From contig CM062206.1 of assembly GCA_031216445.1 (NCBI GenBank), positions 26,749,501 through 26,813,500 of the forward strand: a stretch of DNA of 64,000 bases. Direction: 5' to 3'. A program made the position numbers and the translations under genes. The stretch is from Lateolabrax maculatus. Taxonomy: Eukaryota; Chordata; Actinopteri; Acropomatiformes; Lateolabracidae. Positions 27,901-39,913 of the stretch are shown here, in pieces; position 1 is the first letter of the stretch; each line of letters begins with the position of its first letter. The notes under the pieces were generated by a model. The model searched no databases. It worked only from the letters and a program-made list of their open reading frames with translations, and had not been told where the DNA came from.

Positions 27901-30900
27901 GGCACAGAATACTCAATTTTAATTTCAGGCAACTTGATTATACACATCTCTCACCAGGCGCAAAAACAAATGACATTACAAGGAGACAAAAATGCTTAAA
28001 TATTTTCGTTGTGTGGGTAGCTAGAAAATCAGCATCACTGTCCAGCATGCAAAATCAGTACTTCAGCAAGAATCCAGTACACAGAAAAAGTGCTATACCA
28101 CCCTGAAACCTTTAGGTTTTAACAGTTATCTTTATAATAAATGGAGGAATTTTATAACTTTAGGCCAATTTGTTTAAATAACTAGAGTCTTAATTTGATA
28201 ATGTTGGCCATTCCAGCTTCCTACAAAAGTTATCTCAGTGACAACCTAGTAAATGATGATAAAACTAACTGGTAAATATGTTATTTTGTTAAAGGGATTT
28301 GATCATATTTGTTTTGGCATATTTTTGGATGGTGAACACTTGGAGAACAATCTGAAAACATGGGTGTATTTGAAACTTCTTGTATTAATTGACTGGTCCA
28401 AACTGAACAATAATTAAGGCTAGGGAACTGTTTGGATTAAAAACACACTGAACATCTACATAATTTCATCATTAGTTAACTGGGGAAAAAACAAGAAAGG
28501 ATTAAAAAAAAAGATAGCTTGTTAATGTTAATCACACAGTTCATGCTAATGTGTTAGCAAGAATTAGTGCTATTATTGGTGACTCAAAATTTCTGTGAGT
28601 ACTTACGAGTCATGGCCAGAGAATACACTGCATCCGGAAAGTATTCACAGCGCTTTACTTTTTCCACATTTTGTTATATTACAGCCTTATTCCAAAATGG
28701 ATTAAATTCATTTTTTTCCCTTAAAATTCTACACACAATACCCCATAATGACAAAGTGAAAAACAATTGTTTACAATTTTTGCAATTCTATTAAAAATAA
28801 AGTACAAAAATATAACACCTACACAAGTATTCACAGCCTTTGCTCAATACTTTGTTGAACCACTGTTGGCAGCAATTACAGCCTCAAGCCTTTTTGAGTA
28901 TGATGCTTGACACACCTATTTTTGGACAGTTTCTTCCATTCTTCTTTGCAGGACCTTTCAAGCTCCATCAGGTTGGATGGGGATCGTCGGCCATTTTCAG
29001 ATCTCTCCAGAAATGTTCAATCTGGTTCAAGTCCCAAAGCCACTCATTTGTTATCTTGCCTGTGTGCTTAGGGTTGGAAGATGAACCTTCACCTATGTCT
29101 GAGGTCCAGAGCGCTCTGGAGCAGGTTTTCATCTAGGATGTCTCTGTACATTGCTGCATTCATCTTTCCCTCGAACCTGACTAATCTCCCAGTTCCTGCG
29201 GCTAAAAAAACATTCCCACACAATGATGCTGCCATCACCATGCTTCACTGTAGGGATGGTATTGGCCAGGTGATGAGTGGTGCCTGGCTTCCTCCAGGCA
29301 TGACGTTTAGCATTCGGGCCAAAGAGTTCAATCTCTGTTTCATCAGACCACAGAATTTTGTTTCTCATGGCCAGAGTCCTTCAGGTGCCTTTTGGCAAAC
29401 TCTAGGCAGACTGTCATGTGCCTTTTACCGAGGAGTGGCTTCCATCTGGCCACTCTACCATATAGGCCTGCTTGGTGGAGTGCTGCAGAGTCCTTCTGGA
29501 AGGTTCTCCTCTTCACAGAGCAACGCTGGAGCTCTGTCAAGAGTGACCATCGGGTTCTTGGTCACGTCCCTGACTGCTACCGCCCTTCTCCCCGTTCGCT
29601 TAGTCTGGCCGGGCGGCCAACTCTGGTGGTTCCAAACTTCTTCCATTTACGGATGATGGAGGTCAATGTACTCATTGGGACCTTCAATGCTGCAGAAATT
29701 TTTCTGTACCCTTCCCCAGATCTGTGCCTAGATACAATCCTGTCTTCGGAGGCCTACAGACAATTCCTTGGACTTCATGGTTTGGTTTGGTTTGTGCTCT
29801 GACAGGCAAGGTCAACTGTGGGGCCTTTTATAGACAGATGTGTGCCTTTCCAAATCATGTCCAATCAACTGAATTTACCACAGGTGGACTCCAATCAAGT
29901 TGCAGAAACATCTCAAGGATGATCGGTGGAAACAGGATGCACACCTCCAGATCAAGTTTGAGAATCATGGCAAAGGCTGTGAATACTTATGTACATGTGA
30001 TTTTTTGTTTTTAATTTTAATAGATTTGCAAAAATGTGGAAAAAGAGAAGCGCTGTGAATACTTTCCAAATGCACTTTATGTAGAAATGTGAGCAAAATT
30101 TTTGTTTTTTTGCTGCTCGTTGCTAAACATTTAACTAAGCTTACGCTAATTCTAACATGCTCCTGACTGGGTTTGTTTGGAAGTTCAATGGAAAGAACAG
30201 CAGCAAACAGATGGATGTACCCTAAAATAAGGAGAGATAGCATCAGTAGAAACTGATAGCAAAACCTAATTTATTGCATTGTGAAACTTGATGAATTGTG
30301 TTGTCACTTTAAATCTATCTGAGGAAATTCTTGATTTGACCAAAAGTTTAAAATAAAATAATATTTAAATTATTTAATAAATATAATATAAAATAAAGCC
30401 TGTCATGAATTGTGGTCTATTACCAAATATCTTCTAACATAACTCCATTGAGTAATTCATTTAGTGTATTAAAACAAAAAATAAAAGTCTTTTAAAACGA
30501 TTTTAGTCCTGCCTGAGCAGATACAACCTTTTCAGTAGGAGAAAGTTCTATCTGCACCTAAAAATTTAATTCAATTTAGAAATGTATTACGGTTTAAATA
30601 TTGTATATTTAAAGCGCCTAGGGGTTATCGAAGACTAGATGGGTCATAATTATATAAATGAAATAGAAAAGTAAAGAAATAAATCAGTTATTTAACTGAT
30701 TTAAAAAAGATCTGATAATAAAAAGACAAATCTTATTGACAAGAGCTGTGACACTAGTTTGTCATATTTTCAAGTAAAGGCATGGATCTTTTTTCAGTGC
30801 AGTACAACGCGTGTGCCAAACCGTTCCTTTTCTCCATGACAGAATTCACCATAAAAAGAAAGAAAAATGAGTAATGTCGTTACACAAATACTTAATAAAA

Positions 30901-33900
30901 AAGCCATTATGTTTAAAGCATTAAGAAACTGATTAAATCTATTAATATTGGTGTTCAGGAAGACACTTGCTTGTCCATCAACCTCTGGAAATCAACAATT
31001 ATGACTGGTTGCTCTGTCACTCAGCAGACTCAAGACAAAAGCTTGCCTGGTCAATCAGAAACCGAGTTGAAAATGAAATAAGAGTGGAGTTTTGGGCAGA
31101 AACATATGCATATTGCAAATCGTTTAAGAGAGCCTGCCAAACATTTAGATTGAAGACACGATGTTGGTGACTCTACCAGCTCATAACCACAATCTTCAGA
31201 GGGTCCTGTGGTACAATAGTTGGCCTTAGCACAGCAACAGGGCCAACCCAAGGTTGAGGACTCAGGTCTAAGGTAATTTAGGCATGCATAAGCCAAGCTT
31301 TTAAAGTTATGTTGAAATGATTCCAAGCAAAGTTACTGTTATTTGTTTAATATATGTCATGTAAATGCAATATGCTGTACTGGCATTATGTGTAGTAACG
31401 TTGTTAGGCATCATTTTAGCGACATAACTTTAAAAGATTTGCTTAATGTTATGCCCCTAGCTTATGTTGGACCAGAATCCTCAGCCTACAGTTAGTCCTG
31501 GAACTACAGGTTGGGCCTCCAAGCAATGTTTTTAAATCAATTTATTTAATCACTTATTTTAGTGTCAATGTATGAACATATGAATTTCTTTGTCTGGTGT
31601 ATTAATATAATTACAACCCATCTAGTCTCCCATAATTACAGTGCCCAGATTTTGACAATAAAAGAGAACTTTGCTGTATGTCAGTTTTGTATTACAGGAT
31701 GTGAAAACTACAAAGCTCAAAATCTCCAAACCACCCCGAATGCAGATAGAACCTTATAATTCTAAAAAAAAGTAACATACTTGATAACCAGAGGTCTTGT
31801 AAGTGTCATGCACATCTGTTCCTTTTAAAATTTACATGACTGATCAATATTAATACTTAGCAATACAGACTTGTTTGAATGAAACCTACACTAGACACAA
31901 GACAAGTATTACTTTGAACTATTATTAAACTGGGAACTTGACTTCAAACTTGGCAGTGCAAAAAGAAAAATATTTTCTTTCAGAGTTTGCACCATGAATG
32001 TTGCACTTACTATTTATGTCCTTTCTCCTTTTTAGATTATTTTCCAAAGAAAAAAGGTAATAACCATTGGTTGTTGCCGTGTTGAGACCAGGCAATGTTG
32101 TTAGTCAAAGACGTGATAAATGTATGACATTTGAAATTGTTTACAGGCTGACAAAAACATGCCACAGACCAAGTACCAATTACAAGGTTCATCTGAGACG
32201 GTGGGTCAACTGCTACCATGAAATACTGCTGTCTGCCACCAGCTCTATATAGACCTCCAATAATCCATACTTACAGTATGTATAGGACCTGGTCTTACCT
32301 TGTTACAGTGACGGCCGATGCCCATAAGAAAGTTGTCTGGTTTGATATCTCTGTGGATGAAGTTCTTTGTGTGTACATATTCAATTCTGCTGATCATCTG
32401 AAGATTAAAAGAAGGCCATGGTTAAATATTTCAAGTTTTAATATTTAAAGTTTTTTACCATCCTCCCAATCTCTCTACATGATGTACTAAGAAGTGTTTT
32501 GATTTTCCTGAGAGGTGCCATCAATTCAACTTGGAAACAAACAGCTTAACCTGTCCAGGGTGTAGTGGAGACATCGGACAGATGAGTTCACACTGACATT
32601 CACAAATTTGGACAATTTAGAGACACCAATGGACCTTTTACACATCAGACACTTTCATGTGTTATAGCAGGAAAAACACAGGTTTAATTAACAACACTGA
32701 TTGAAATATCCCAGCAAGCCAATGGAGTAGCAAGCACAACTTCATGGTCAACATAGCCCCTATTAATGTTGTTAGTTACACCTGTGTTTTCCTGCTATGA
32801 CGAGTCAAAATGTCTGCAGTGAAAAAGGTTTATTCACCAGACATGCATGTTTTTGGCCTGTGGGAGGAAACTGGAGTACTCACGGGAAACTAACCCTGAA
32901 AAGCTAGCAGGATGGAACCATGAACTACTTGCTGAAAGGCGGCACTACCCTACTTCATGTATTAAACTATGTTCCTCAAGCACTTTCCAATCTTCAATAG
33001 ATTGCATAGAGGTGGGTGTGTAAGTTAAAGCTACCTGGTCTGCCAGCATAAGGACTGTCTTCATGGTGAAGCGGCGAGAGCAGAAGTTGAACAGGTCCTC
33101 CAGACTGGGTCCAAGCAAGTCCATGACTAGGACATTGTAGTCCTTCTCTTGGCCATACCACCTGGTGACACAATAGTGATATTATGAGAGTGGGTTTGTG
33201 GTTGATCTGAATCAATCACAGCACATTGTCCAAACCATCTTCAAAAGATTGAACACAGATCTAAAACTTACACATATTCCAAGGACATTGGTGTAGCCCA
33301 GGAGTCACCCCCCCAAAAAAGAAACATTTTAATGTTAATGCATATTTGATAAAGTTTTCACATGTTTAAAAAAAGGTATGGGCCATGTTACTATTTTAAT
33401 ATTTATGCAAACAAAAAGTGCATAGTGAAACCCCCTTTTCACTATTTTCGAGCACACTCTTCAGTATACCGTGTACCAAACAATTTGCTGGTGTCCCCAG
33501 TCCACTGAAATACAATATGAAACATAACTGTCTTAAGATAATGCTCCAGAAAGGAAGTAAAGTTGTCTATTTAGTGGCTCTATTACCCCTCTTCCACCCA
33601 AAAAGTTAGAGGGCCGGTTTGAAGCCAGGGCCTGCTAGTGAAGCGGTTCTTCGTGTTTCAACAGCAAGAGCAAGTGCCCTCAAAAGAGCCAGAAATGAGC
33701 TTCAAGACTGATCCGGAAAGCCTTATAGTTGTTCTGAAATCTACCTTCCATTTCGTCTCTATACTCCTTTCTCTGTCAAATAGTCCTTTTTAGGTCTGTC
33801 TGTGCAACTTTTAAATAACAAAAGTCCCTACTGGCAAATTTTGATTTCTTCATGTTGTAACCCATGGCTTGTTATTAATAACACATTTAACAGATTTACA

Positions 33901-36511
33901 AGGAATAGTTATTTAACTGTAGTTTTTTTTTTAGTGACAGTAAGTAATTTTTTAACAAGCTAAATTCGCACACCGACAGCCTAACTGCACCCGTTACCAG
34001 CCAATTCAAAGAGTAAAACATAAAAGTATAATAGTTACTGAAATGCTGTGTATTGTGTTCACTGCCACAGAAGAAAAATTAAAAGTCCCTGTTTATACAA
34101 CGTTACAAAAATGAAGGCAGAGTAACAAACATGTTGCACAGCAACAACAACTGCGTATTGAGGAAGTGGATGAAATGATTGATCACAGAATGCTTTGTTT
34201 TCTTTTGTTTGTTTTTTGCTGATGCGGTAATATGAACAAGTGGAGTGTATGTTGTGGTCAAGCACACTAGGTTGTGATCAGACGGTCAGAAGATACTAGT
34301 GCACTGGACACATAGTGGCTCTTAATGTTTGAATAAAACAAGCCAATTGTCCTATCTCTGGTGGGACAGGTAAATTGTTGACAACAGAGTGAATGGATGT
34401 GTGTGCAGTGATGAAAATGATTGTTCTAAGTACTAAAAATGTTATACCAATACTCATTTCTATTGATCCATCTATTTGTAACAGATATGCTGCATTACTT
34501 CCTTTGTCTTTTGATAAAAAAAAAGTTGGCAGCAAATGAGAGGCCACAACATTGTAGTAGGAATATAAAACGGCTGTTGCCACCTCTAAAACACACATTT
34601 CTATTATAAATGAGCAAGATCCAAAAACATGGCCACCATCAATCAAAATATATTCGCAAAAGGCGGGGCTTAGCCGGAAGTTGGCCATAACTGACAGACA
34701 ATTTGTCCAATCATCAGAAATCTTGGTAGGCATCTTCAGAATGTATGGGGAATATTTCTACCAAAGCATTTTAAGCCCAAACTAAATTTTTGTGTCACGG
34801 TTTAATTTTTCTGAAACGCGCACTCAACATTAAAAATAATTACTGATCATATTGTTCATTGTTTCACCATTATTATACTATTTTATACATTGTTTTACCT
34901 ATGTTAGATTCTTTTTCTATTCTACTGTTAAATTAATTTTTTATTTAATCGATTTGTTAGACTCATTCTGGAGCTAGGCACCAAAGAATTTCACTAAATG
35001 TTGTATGCATGTATGTATGTATGCATGTATGTATGTATACACACACACGACATAAAACTACATGTAAATTAAACTATTTTAAAATTTATTTGATTCAACT
35101 AGGCTCTGTGGGCAGACATCTCTTAAAAAGAGGTCGTGATATGGTTATTCACTTAATACAAAACGATATTTACAAACATCTTACAAAATTTAAAGTAATA
35201 ACTTCTGTATGAACAAGTAAGTCCACTGTATTTTGAGAATATTCAAATTCTTAAACTAAATCAGTGTGTTTGCGTGTGTGTGTCTGTGCTGCTGTTCCTC
35301 GTCAAAAGTCTGTGAAAGGAAATCCTTTTTCCAACTCGGTGCTATATCGATACAGTTTCAATTTTTTTTGCCCATATTTTTCATGTGGTAGTGTTTCACT
35401 TGTCTCTTCATTTGTTTTTTCTGGGCTTGTTTGGGGTTTTGGTTAATAACTTTAAAATTCCACTACATTTTCTCATGTCATCTAGTTCAACTTGCTATAG
35501 AAACAATGTACAGGAAACCGCATAACAAATTATGGGAATTGGTGTTGGATGTGTTGACTCTATGCAGCCGATTTTTAATCACACATCGATAATTATTAAT
35601 TAAAATAAGTGTCTTAAAGGAAATATAGATTTTGTGGCAGACAGTCCAATTTGTCAAGTTATAAAAAGTGTTATTTAAAAAAAAAAAGTGCTGGCAAGGT
35701 GCACAATACTAATCAGCATGTCCTCCAATTCAATTACTTGTACTTTGCTTAGTATAAATAGTGCATGATACACCTTGATTATGCTACTACCCAACTGAGA
35801 CAAAAGCTGAAATGCAAAGCCTTTCCTGGTTATGTGCGGAGAATGGGAAGCTTAGCCTGGCTCCTTAAACTGCACCAAAAGAGTTGAGTCAGTGTGATTA
35901 AACAGAGCAAGAATGGGGAAAAGACCAACTATAACAGGGTGACTGTATAAAAGGTAAGCTAGGTTGTAGTAAGAGTGGAGGAGGGGCCACAGGACCAGCA
36001 GGTTGGACAGGCTCTGACAAGACTTTGCTGCAACTTGACGCCAGTATTGTCAGTACAAAGATTCAATGAACAGTCCCTGTTGCATTACAGTAAAGGTGGA
36101 AAAGCTTTTCTCAAAACCCCCACAGAAAAAGTGGACCAAAACATCCACAAACATGGCTGGTTTCTCAGCTGATATTAACTGTCCTATATAGGGAAAATGT
36201 CTATCCAGCAAAATAAAAATCAGTAGTACAAATGGCATACGGAAGCATCTAAACACAGGTCAGATCCAAAATGTGCTGTGTGGGCCAATGTGCTTAGATT
36301 TTGTTCTTTGAGTTATTAGTCATACGGACGCTAGTTTTACAACCCACTATTACAACTCACTTCCTGGTGCCTACAAAAAGTATTTTAAGTTGCCAGTACT
36401 AAGACTCTACAATAGCCATGAGGTGCACACACAAATGCACAACTGGCATCTAACCTGTGTGCGCTTATATCCACTGGGGTTACCTTACAAACCAAGTGTA
36501 ATCTGTCAAGA

Positions 36512-36549
<38 letters not shown>

Positions 36550-37765
36550 GGTTTCAAACAAGTCATCATGCCATGATGGCTCCAGTCATTGTCTCTATTC
36601 AGCCATGTGCCAGCTGTACTTTAAATGGCCGCACATGTTAGCCAGGTACAGAACAAGGAAGGAAAATCAACACCAGCCAAATGTTAGTATTCACTATTTT
36701 CTGTTACCCATTTTAACAGGTACATGGGCAGATACTTTGTCCTAAAATAAAAAGTAACTATGCCTAATAATAAGGTGACAATCAACACCTAATAAGTATT
36801 TCAAATAACAAGAGAACAGTGTATAAACAAATATCTCTAGCAATATTAAACAGAGCTGTATGCAAGTTTCAGAAAGTCCTTGTTTTTAGTGACAGCAGTG
36901 GATAGTAATAGACTGCGCAGGCATAGCGTGTGTGGTAGAGCGATAAACGCGTGCCAAGCAGAGGAAAAGGTAGGCAGGGTAGTTGTCAATCTGGCCATAG
37001 GCTAACATTTAAAATCATATTTGGAGCTACACTCAAAACATTCAGGGTTTAAGCCCAGACAAAAAGACCTGGCCATATCAATATGTGGCATTCAAATGTT
37101 GATTATTGTGGCAGGCCACCCAAAATGAATCAATTTATGTGAAACACTGTATGTCCCTTCTTTATACTTACATCATACATATGGTTCAAGCATATTGTTA
37201 TAAGGTGATTAAACACAAAGGGTGTTTTCTGTGGACAACTACAGTTTGTCATAGGTACTTTAGTTATCCTAGAGCCTTCACTTAAGAGCCAGAAAGAGCA
37301 GAAAGGCCAAAGCAGCATTTTGCATCAGCTAAAGGTGCAGAAAATAGGTTGGTGGCTCAAACACACCAGTTGGAATACACAGCAGATAGATTCTCTTGAG
37401 TCCCCTTAACTAAATTCAAAATCTTTTACCTGTAGATGGCAGACAATTCACACTATCAGAGTGACTCAGGAAACAAGAATTTCTACAAATAGTAAATCAG
37501 ACCATGATGTGCAGCACTTCTTTACGTTTGTGTCATCATGACCAAGGTCTTCATTCCAATCCTACAGAAGTCCATTAGACAGAGTTCCTCTTCTTTACTG
37601 TTGCAGATGTTACTCAGATTCACCCTGTACAACACTCCGCTCCACATACTGGAACATTTAATTTTATTCTATTTTATTCTATTTTATTGTTGTATTGTAT
37701 TTTATTGTATTTAAATATACCGGCTGCTATGATGACCTAATTTCCCTTCGGGGATGAATAAAGTA

Positions 37766-37820
<55 letters not shown>

Positions 37821-39913
37821 ATCTTGTACTCTTTCAGGAGACTAAAGACCAACAGTAATGTAAAGGGCTGTTGACAATGTCTCAACACTTGTTAAACAGG
37901 CTCAGAGCATGTTTTAATTGGGAGTCTGCAGTACACAATGGTGGAATGCTAAGAAGGGATTGAAAGAATTGGATATATGGACTCTACGTTGTCAGGGACA
38001 TGATTTTAATCCCACTATAAAATACATTTCAAACTAGAATAGCAACGTGCCATCTATTTACCTTGCACACAAACTTCCACCTCACACAAACAAGCGGTTC
38101 TGTCTCAAACACAAACATTGTGCAGCTGCAGGTGCTACTGCAGTAATTTAATTTGTCTCACACACCCTTTTTACATATCAAGTGAACCATATATGTTGCA
38201 CTGTTCAGCACTGAGACAGATATGGGTTTGTATGACGTTTAGAAAGTAGCCCAACAAAAAGTCAGTGGGTAACATGATTATTTTCCACATCAACACGAGA
38301 AGCGCAACAGGGGCCAAAATGACCAATTTCACTATTTAAAAGTATGGTTAATGATGACCATATCTAATGCAAGTCCATGAGTTTCCCTAAAATAAAGGAT
38401 ATAAAACATTATTTTATGACAGTAAGATAAACAATCCTGCTGCTATGATCACTAAAATATTTACAATTTACTATATTTGTTCTTTGCTCAATGAACTTGC
38501 ATTGACTGAAAATTACTTCATCACTTATGAACTTGTATATACTATTTCCCTGTTATAATGTGCACAGAACCATATAAATATGTTCACTGTACTTCCACTT
38601 TGGCACATCTTGTGGCCAGAATTCCTGTCTTCCTCAATGATGGCACATACACAACCATCTCCTTATATCCAATAAATAAACAAATTTCACAGGCTCCTAA
38701 TGCGTCAACTACAGTTCTGCAGTGGCGAGCCAATTTTACATATAATTTTACCAACATTACATATAGCTGTAGTATAGTGCGGAACTGGGGCAAAGCTTGA
38801 GCCTCTCCAACATTGCCATATGCGCTGTTGGGCTACATCCCACTCTAAAGTTACTTCAACTCAACGAAACATATTGTGCGACCCATTACAGGGTATGGCA
38901 TGGCCACGTAAGGGCTGAAATCACGCGGTGAATAGAGGCTTCTACCGTGGGGCTTGGATTGTTGTTTTCGCGTCTGTGCTCCGCCGCCATTTTCTAACAG
39001 GGTAGAGGAGGACATGTTGGGAGCTAACACAACAAAAGAGGAGCGGCCATTTCCAACCACATAGCTGCTTTTCCTCAACCCTTGAAGCTGTTATTCACGA
39101 TTAAAGTGCACATCTTGGGCCTTGACAGGACTGATATAATAAACTTAAAATGTAAAAGTGAAAACCGGACATGACATTCGGGGAAAATATATACGGTTAC
39201 CCTAATAGACCAAATAATGTAAGGCAGATACGCAGGCCTAATGCCAACAAGGTTGTTGCCACTTTAATATTAGCGGTCTTTTTCCAAAGCATACTTTACC
39301 GCACCAATATAGACAAACAAGAATATATAACAATGTGTCACTTTTTTGTCGGTAACGACAGCACGATTTTAAAAGATCCCCTTACCTGATGTGTGGAATC
39401 CCGACACCACCTTGTAGGATTTTGTACAGCTTGCTTTCGTATAACAACTGTGGATGTCTGGCTTTCTGTGATTCCAATTTTACAGCTACCTCCTGTAAAT
39501 CACACACAAAAGATAAAATGTATATACAGATCTGTTGTAACTCAGCCAGTTACTGTAACGACAAATATCTTGGCACACGCTGTAAACGTAATAATACCAA
39601 TTAATCCACTGTGTAGCACCTTAAGCCTAATGGATTTAACGGCTTGATAGCTATCGACTTGCTTTCTTTCAAAGATATGTTGCTATCTGCCTTAAATACT
39701 TTTGTCTCAACCACCGTTGTCTTCGGTAGAAAATTGGCTAACTTTCCTACAAGAACATGGACGAATGTGGACGCTGATGCAGTAAATTACCTCTCCATTT
39801 GTGATGTTGATGGCCAGATATATGTCACCAAAAGATCCCGATCCAATTTTTCTCACAAGCTTGTATTTTCCACCGACTATAAATTCGGCTTTGGAGCCAC
39901 TGCTGCTCGCCAT
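9936..39913 (-). CDS. csnk1a1: Casein kinase I isoform alpha (multi-exon gene)
   Basis: Ser/Thr protein kinase of the CK1 family. In vertebrates it primes beta-catenin phosphorylation in the destruction complex and acts in Hedgehog, p53 and clock signalling. Ten constitutive exons join in frame with GT-AG borders: 39791-39913, 39386-39492, 33035-33161, 32299-32397, 19018-19157, 18569-18647, 18040-18114, 17852-17958, 16269-16417 and 9936-9943. The coding total is 1014 nt, giving 337 residues, the length of the short vertebrate CK1alpha isoform. Visible landmarks are the glycine loop GSGSFG (24-29), catalytic Lys46, HRDIKPDN with Asp136, DFG at 157-159 and the CK1-type SIN (189-191) in place of APE. 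Start is [11 protein letters not shown] at 39913. An upstream in-frame codon at 39922 is GTG, not ATG. No disabling change was seen. A cassette exon at 23298-23381 adds 28 residues after Lys152. Confidence 0.97.
10859..10938. repeat. Dispersed repeat, second copy at 9043-9112
   Basis: Both copies carry TATTAAAA plus a poly-A run, then CATTTGTAGAACCTG, a run of A/G, AATCAAATCA, CTGTTTCACATT and CTTGTG, in the same orientation about 1.8 kb apart. A 68-codon acidic open frame follows this copy at 10959-11165, but I do not recognise it. Confidence 0.55.
11207..11251. repeat. 45-bp perfect palindrome centred on TGAGTCA
   Basis: Left arm 11207-11228 and right arm 11230-11251 are exact reverse complements (22 of 22), with a single G between them. 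The centre reads TGAGTCA, the AP-1 consensus. No transposase lies alongside, and the sequence sits in csnk1a1 intron 9. Confidence 0.9.
11655..11985 (-). pseudogene. Tc1-like transposase fragment
   Basis: Minus-strand reading contains [10 protein letters not shown], then [19 protein letters not shown] and, after stops and frame shifts, an IWQSDGLIW block. This is the region just before and around the first catalytic Asp of Tc1/mariner transposases. The LWSDE segment itself is damaged, and no terminal repeats flank the fragment. Dead remnant. Confidence 0.75.
13441..13940 (+). pseudogene. Tc1-like transposon, 3' half with right terminal repeat
   Basis: Plus-strand open frame 13635-13910 carries [20 protein letters not shown], the block with the third catalytic acidic residue (Glu of TEHLW). 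It is preceded by degenerate sequence matching the region upstream of that block. The copy ends at 13911-13940 with TCCACTGACTTTTGGCTGTA then TAGTGTA, the usual ending of this fish Tc1 group (inverse of TACACTATA...). The 5' half and left repeat are missing. Confidence 0.75.
16269..16417 (-). CDS. csnk1a1: csnk1a1 exon 9
   Basis: 149 nt between a TTTTAG acceptor and a GTTAGT donor. Codes residues 287-335 plus the first base of Gly336: the end of the kinase lobe ([10 protein letters not shown]) and the Gln/Ser/Thr-rich tail typical of CK1alpha. If intron 9 is retained, the next codons read GGT TAG, ending the protein after Gly336. Confidence 0.95.
17130..17178. repeat. Perfect 23-bp hairpin in csnk1a1 intron 8
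   Basis: Arms 17130-17152 and 17156-17178 are exact reverse complements around a 3-nt ATA loop. They lie 700-900 nt from exons 8 and 9. This may be a foldback MITE core, or it could form a strong stem in the pre-mRNA. Confidence 0.9.
17852..17958 (-). CDS. csnk1a1: csnk1a1 exon 8
   Basis: 107 nt, acceptor TTCTCAG and donor GTAAAC. Codes residues 251-285 plus two bases of Arg286 ([16 protein letters not shown]...), the C-lobe helices of the kinase. Confidence 0.97.
18040..18114 (-). CDS. csnk1a1: csnk1a1 exon 7
   Basis: 75 nt in phase 0 between TTTGTCAG and GTAAGA. Codes the Lys-rich stretch [18 protein letters not shown]..., residues 226-250. Confidence 0.97.
18569..18647 (-). CDS. csnk1a1: csnk1a1 exon 6
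   Basis: 79 nt between CCTGCAG and GTATGA. Completes Ser199 and codes [20 protein letters not shown] and following residues up to Lys225. RRDD is part of the CK1 substrate-recognition region. Confidence 0.97.
19018..19157 (-). CDS. csnk1a1: csnk1a1 exon 5
   Basis: 140 nt between CTGTCAG and GTCTGT. Codes residues 153-198 and two bases of Ser199. Contains [12 protein letters not shown] (DFG metal-binding motif) and YASINAHLG, the CK1-specific activation-loop end. Confidence 0.97.
23298..23381 (-). CDS. csnk1a1: csnk1a1 alternative cassette exon L (28 residues)
   Basis: 84 nt in phase 0, between acceptor CTGCCCTAG and donor GTGTGACC on the minus strand, in the intron after Lys152. It codes [20 protein letters not shown] followed by PSFSGLNQ, clearly the vertebrate CK1alpha 'L' insert, which carries a basic nuclear-localisation motif (GKRKR). 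Inclusion gives a 365-residue CK1alphaL and leaves the frame intact. In other vertebrates the L form is nuclear; that property is inferred here. The acceptor has a pyrimidine-rich lead (CTCTACTGTCTGCCC) and the donor is weak (GTGTGA), which suits regulated inclusion. Confidence 0.93.
24212..24268 (+). repeat. Retroposon 3' tail with ATCT repeats
   Basis: TAATTTCCCTTCGGGGATGA, then ATAAAGTAATCTATCTATCT. The same tail occurs at 37731-37821 with a longer ATCT array. This resembles the 3' end of a fish non-LTR element or SINE; the exact family is uncertain. Confidence 0.6.
26640..27080 (-). repeat. Probable dispersed-element remnant
   Basis: Overlapping minus-strand open frames and the roughly 30-bp block shared with 7792-7822 (GACCTATAGAGCTGCTGG...) mark this as repeat-derived. 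I do not recognise a protein domain. The superfamily is not assignable by eye. Confidence 0.35.
28626..30077 (-). mobile_element. Tc1-like transposon with IR/DR ends, inactive
   Basis: 1.45 kb element in csnk1a1 intron 4, flanked by TA. The outer repeats share GGAAAGTATTCACAGCGCTT (left about 28635, right about 30066 inverted). An inner direct-repeat copy, AAGTATTCACAGCCTTTGC, is identical on both sides (28825-28843 and 29970-29988 inverted), so the organisation is IR/DR as in Sleeping Beauty-type elements. The transposase relic runs on the minus strand from ATG 29778 to about 28880 and includes [12 protein letters not shown] and [10 protein letters not shown]. Stops and frame shifts make it non-coding. 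A relative lies at 45747-46625. Confidence 0.9.
32299..32397 (-). CDS. csnk1a1: csnk1a1 exon 4
   Basis: 99 nt in phase 0, acceptor ATCTTCAG and donor GTAAGA. Codes residues 120-152 with the catalytic loop [12 protein letters not shown]. Asp136 is present. It is followed by the L exon or by exon 5. Confidence 0.97.
33035..33161 (-). CDS. csnk1a1: csnk1a1 exon 3
   Basis: 127 nt, acceptor GTCACCAG and donor GTAGCT. Completes Arg77 and codes residues 78-119, including the hinge ([20 protein letters not shown]). Confidence 0.97.
36513..36548. repeat. (GT)n microsatellite
   Basis: About 36 bp of pure GT inside intron 2 of csnk1a1. Confidence 0.97.
37731..37821 (+). repeat. Retroposon 3' tail with (ATCT)n array
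   Basis: The CCTAATTTCCCTTCGGGGAT block and AATAAAGTA precede about 13 units of ATCT (37767-37821). It is the same tail as at 24212-24268, with an expanded array. Confidence 0.7.
39386..39492 (-). CDS. csnk1a1: csnk1a1 exon 2
   Basis: 107 nt, acceptor GATTTACAG and donor GTAAGG. Codes residues 42-76 plus two bases of Arg77, including the ATP-binding Lys46 in EVAVKLES and the helix [11 protein letters not shown]. Confidence 0.97.
39791..39913 (-). CDS. csnk1a1: csnk1a1 exon 1, coding part
   Basis: 123 nt coding residues 1-41 from ATG 39913 to the donor GTAATT. Contains the glycine-rich loop [10 protein letters not shown]. The exon must extend upstream as 5'UTR to about 40520. No in-frame ATG lies immediately upstream. 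Confidence 0.95.

Larger units (their letters stand above)
19158..32298 (-). other. csnk1a1: csnk1a1 intron 4 (13.1 kb)
   Basis: It holds the cassette L exon (23298-23381), a retroposon tail (24212-24268), a repeat-derived stretch near 26.6-27.1 kb and a full-length Tc1-like element (28626-30077). The rest is AT-rich intronic sequence. A 135-codon minus-strand open frame at 23446-23853 matches nothing I know and is left uncalled. Confidence 0.85.
33162..39385 (-). other. csnk1a1: csnk1a1 intron 2 (6.2 kb)
   Basis: Lies between exons 2 and 3. It contains a (GT)n run at 36513-36548, an ATGT-type run near 35006-35045 and an ATCT-tailed retroposon ending at 37821. No coding sequence of another gene was recognised. 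Confidence 0.85.

Noticed and set aside
29081..29802. Plus-strand open frames of 136-191 codons
   Set aside because: They are antisense shadows of the minus-strand Tc1 transposase relic.
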